Below are positions 5,383-5,582 of a DNA stretch of 5,582 bases, piece after piece. Under the pieces are notes generated by a model. The model had not been told where the DNA came from. It did no database searches and saw only the letters and a program-made list of their open reading frames with translations. The position numbers and the translations under genes were made by a program. Numbering within the stretch: the stretch's first letter is position 1; each line of letters begins with the position of its first letter. The stretch comes from Endomicrobium sp. (lineage in GTDB: Bacteria; Elusimicrobiota; Endomicrobiia; Endomicrobiales; Endomicrobiaceae), in assembly GCA_031264425.1 (NCBI GenBank), contig JAISDY010000026.1:1-5582 (forward strand). The letters run 5' to 3'.

Positions 5383-5582
5383 ATAATTTCAACGCCTCTA
5401 TCGCCTTTTTTAATATAGCCCATGGCTTTAGCGCCCTTGAAAAACTTTTTAACTCGCAAAGCGGCATCGGGGCGAACAATCAAAACCATTCCTATTCCCA
5501 TGTTAAGAGTTCTATAAATATCATCTTGCGGAACTTTTCCTTTTTCTTGAACAAGTTTAAAAATTTCAGGAACTTTCCAAGA
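5379..5582 (-). CDS. purM: Phosphoribosylformylglycinamidine cyclo-ligase (AIR synthetase), C-terminal 67 residues
   Basis: I translated this by hand from the right edge. The frame is open from 5582 and ends at TGA (5381-5379), which overlaps the purN ATG by four bases. The peptide begins SWKVPEIFKLVQEKGKVPQ and contains YRTLNMGIGMVLIV, the hallmark C-terminal segment of PurM, where the family has W-x-V-P-x-I-F followed by M/I-Y-R-T-x-N-M-G-I-G-M. The rest is a typical variable tail ending KKGDRGVEII. PurM closes the imidazole ring (FGAM plus ATP to AIR), two steps after the PurN reaction in the pathway. About four fifths of the protein, including the start, lies beyond the window. Confidence 0.93.
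   Translation of the reverse strand, partial: SWKVPEIFKLVQEKGKVPQDDIYRTLNMGIGMVLIVRPDAALRVKKFFKGAKAMGYIKKGDRGVEII

Noticed and set aside
4818..5386. Plus-strand frames at 4818-5174 and 5168-5386
   Set aside because: Antisense shadows of purN with no protein-like features.

Overview
The window is a compact, low-GC bacterial stretch in which every recognisable gene lies on the minus strand. In transcription order (right to left) it holds the end of purM, purN, a PD-(D/E)XK nuclease of the YhcG/DUF1016 family, purB, aroC, aroK, and the start of an exported, probably outer-membrane protein that runs off the left edge. The signal-peptide protein with beta-strand-like repeats suggests a diderm. 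The low GC and general protein character would fit an Elusimicrobiota/Endomicrobium-like organism. That assignment is only an impression and cannot be proven from 5.6 kb.

Region 1 (about 2344-5582) is a purine biosynthesis operon. PurM (AIR synthetase) and PurN (GAR transformylase) overlap by ATGA. PurB (adenylosuccinate lyase) follows, but is separated from purN by the nuclease gene. purB transcripts probably end at a strong hairpin at 2147-2186. Region 2 (424-2143) is a two-gene shikimate operon, aroC-aroK, with a TAATG stop/start overlap. It appears to be driven by its own extended -10 promoter just past the purine terminator. Region 3 (1-400) is a separate unit with a good sigma70-type promoter at 372-400 driving the exported protein.

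The main discovery is at the purN/purB junction. The last 60 bases of purN, covering 18 codons, the stop and the Shine-Dalgarno-like AGAGG, occur twice as a direct repeat (3641-3700 and 4782-4841, 59/60 identical). The copies flank the nuclease gene exactly. The one difference is synonymous (Lys AAG/AAA). The purB start codon still sits behind a purN tail, and the AGAGG formed by purN's Arg-Gly codons is purB's ribosome binding site. The simplest reading is that purN and purB were once adjacent and that a roughly 1.1-kb unit carrying the nuclease was inserted. The 3' end of purN was duplicated in the process, leaving both neighbours intact. The nuclease gene is visibly more AT-rich than its neighbours, which supports acquisition. 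No integrase or transposase is present, so the mechanism is open.
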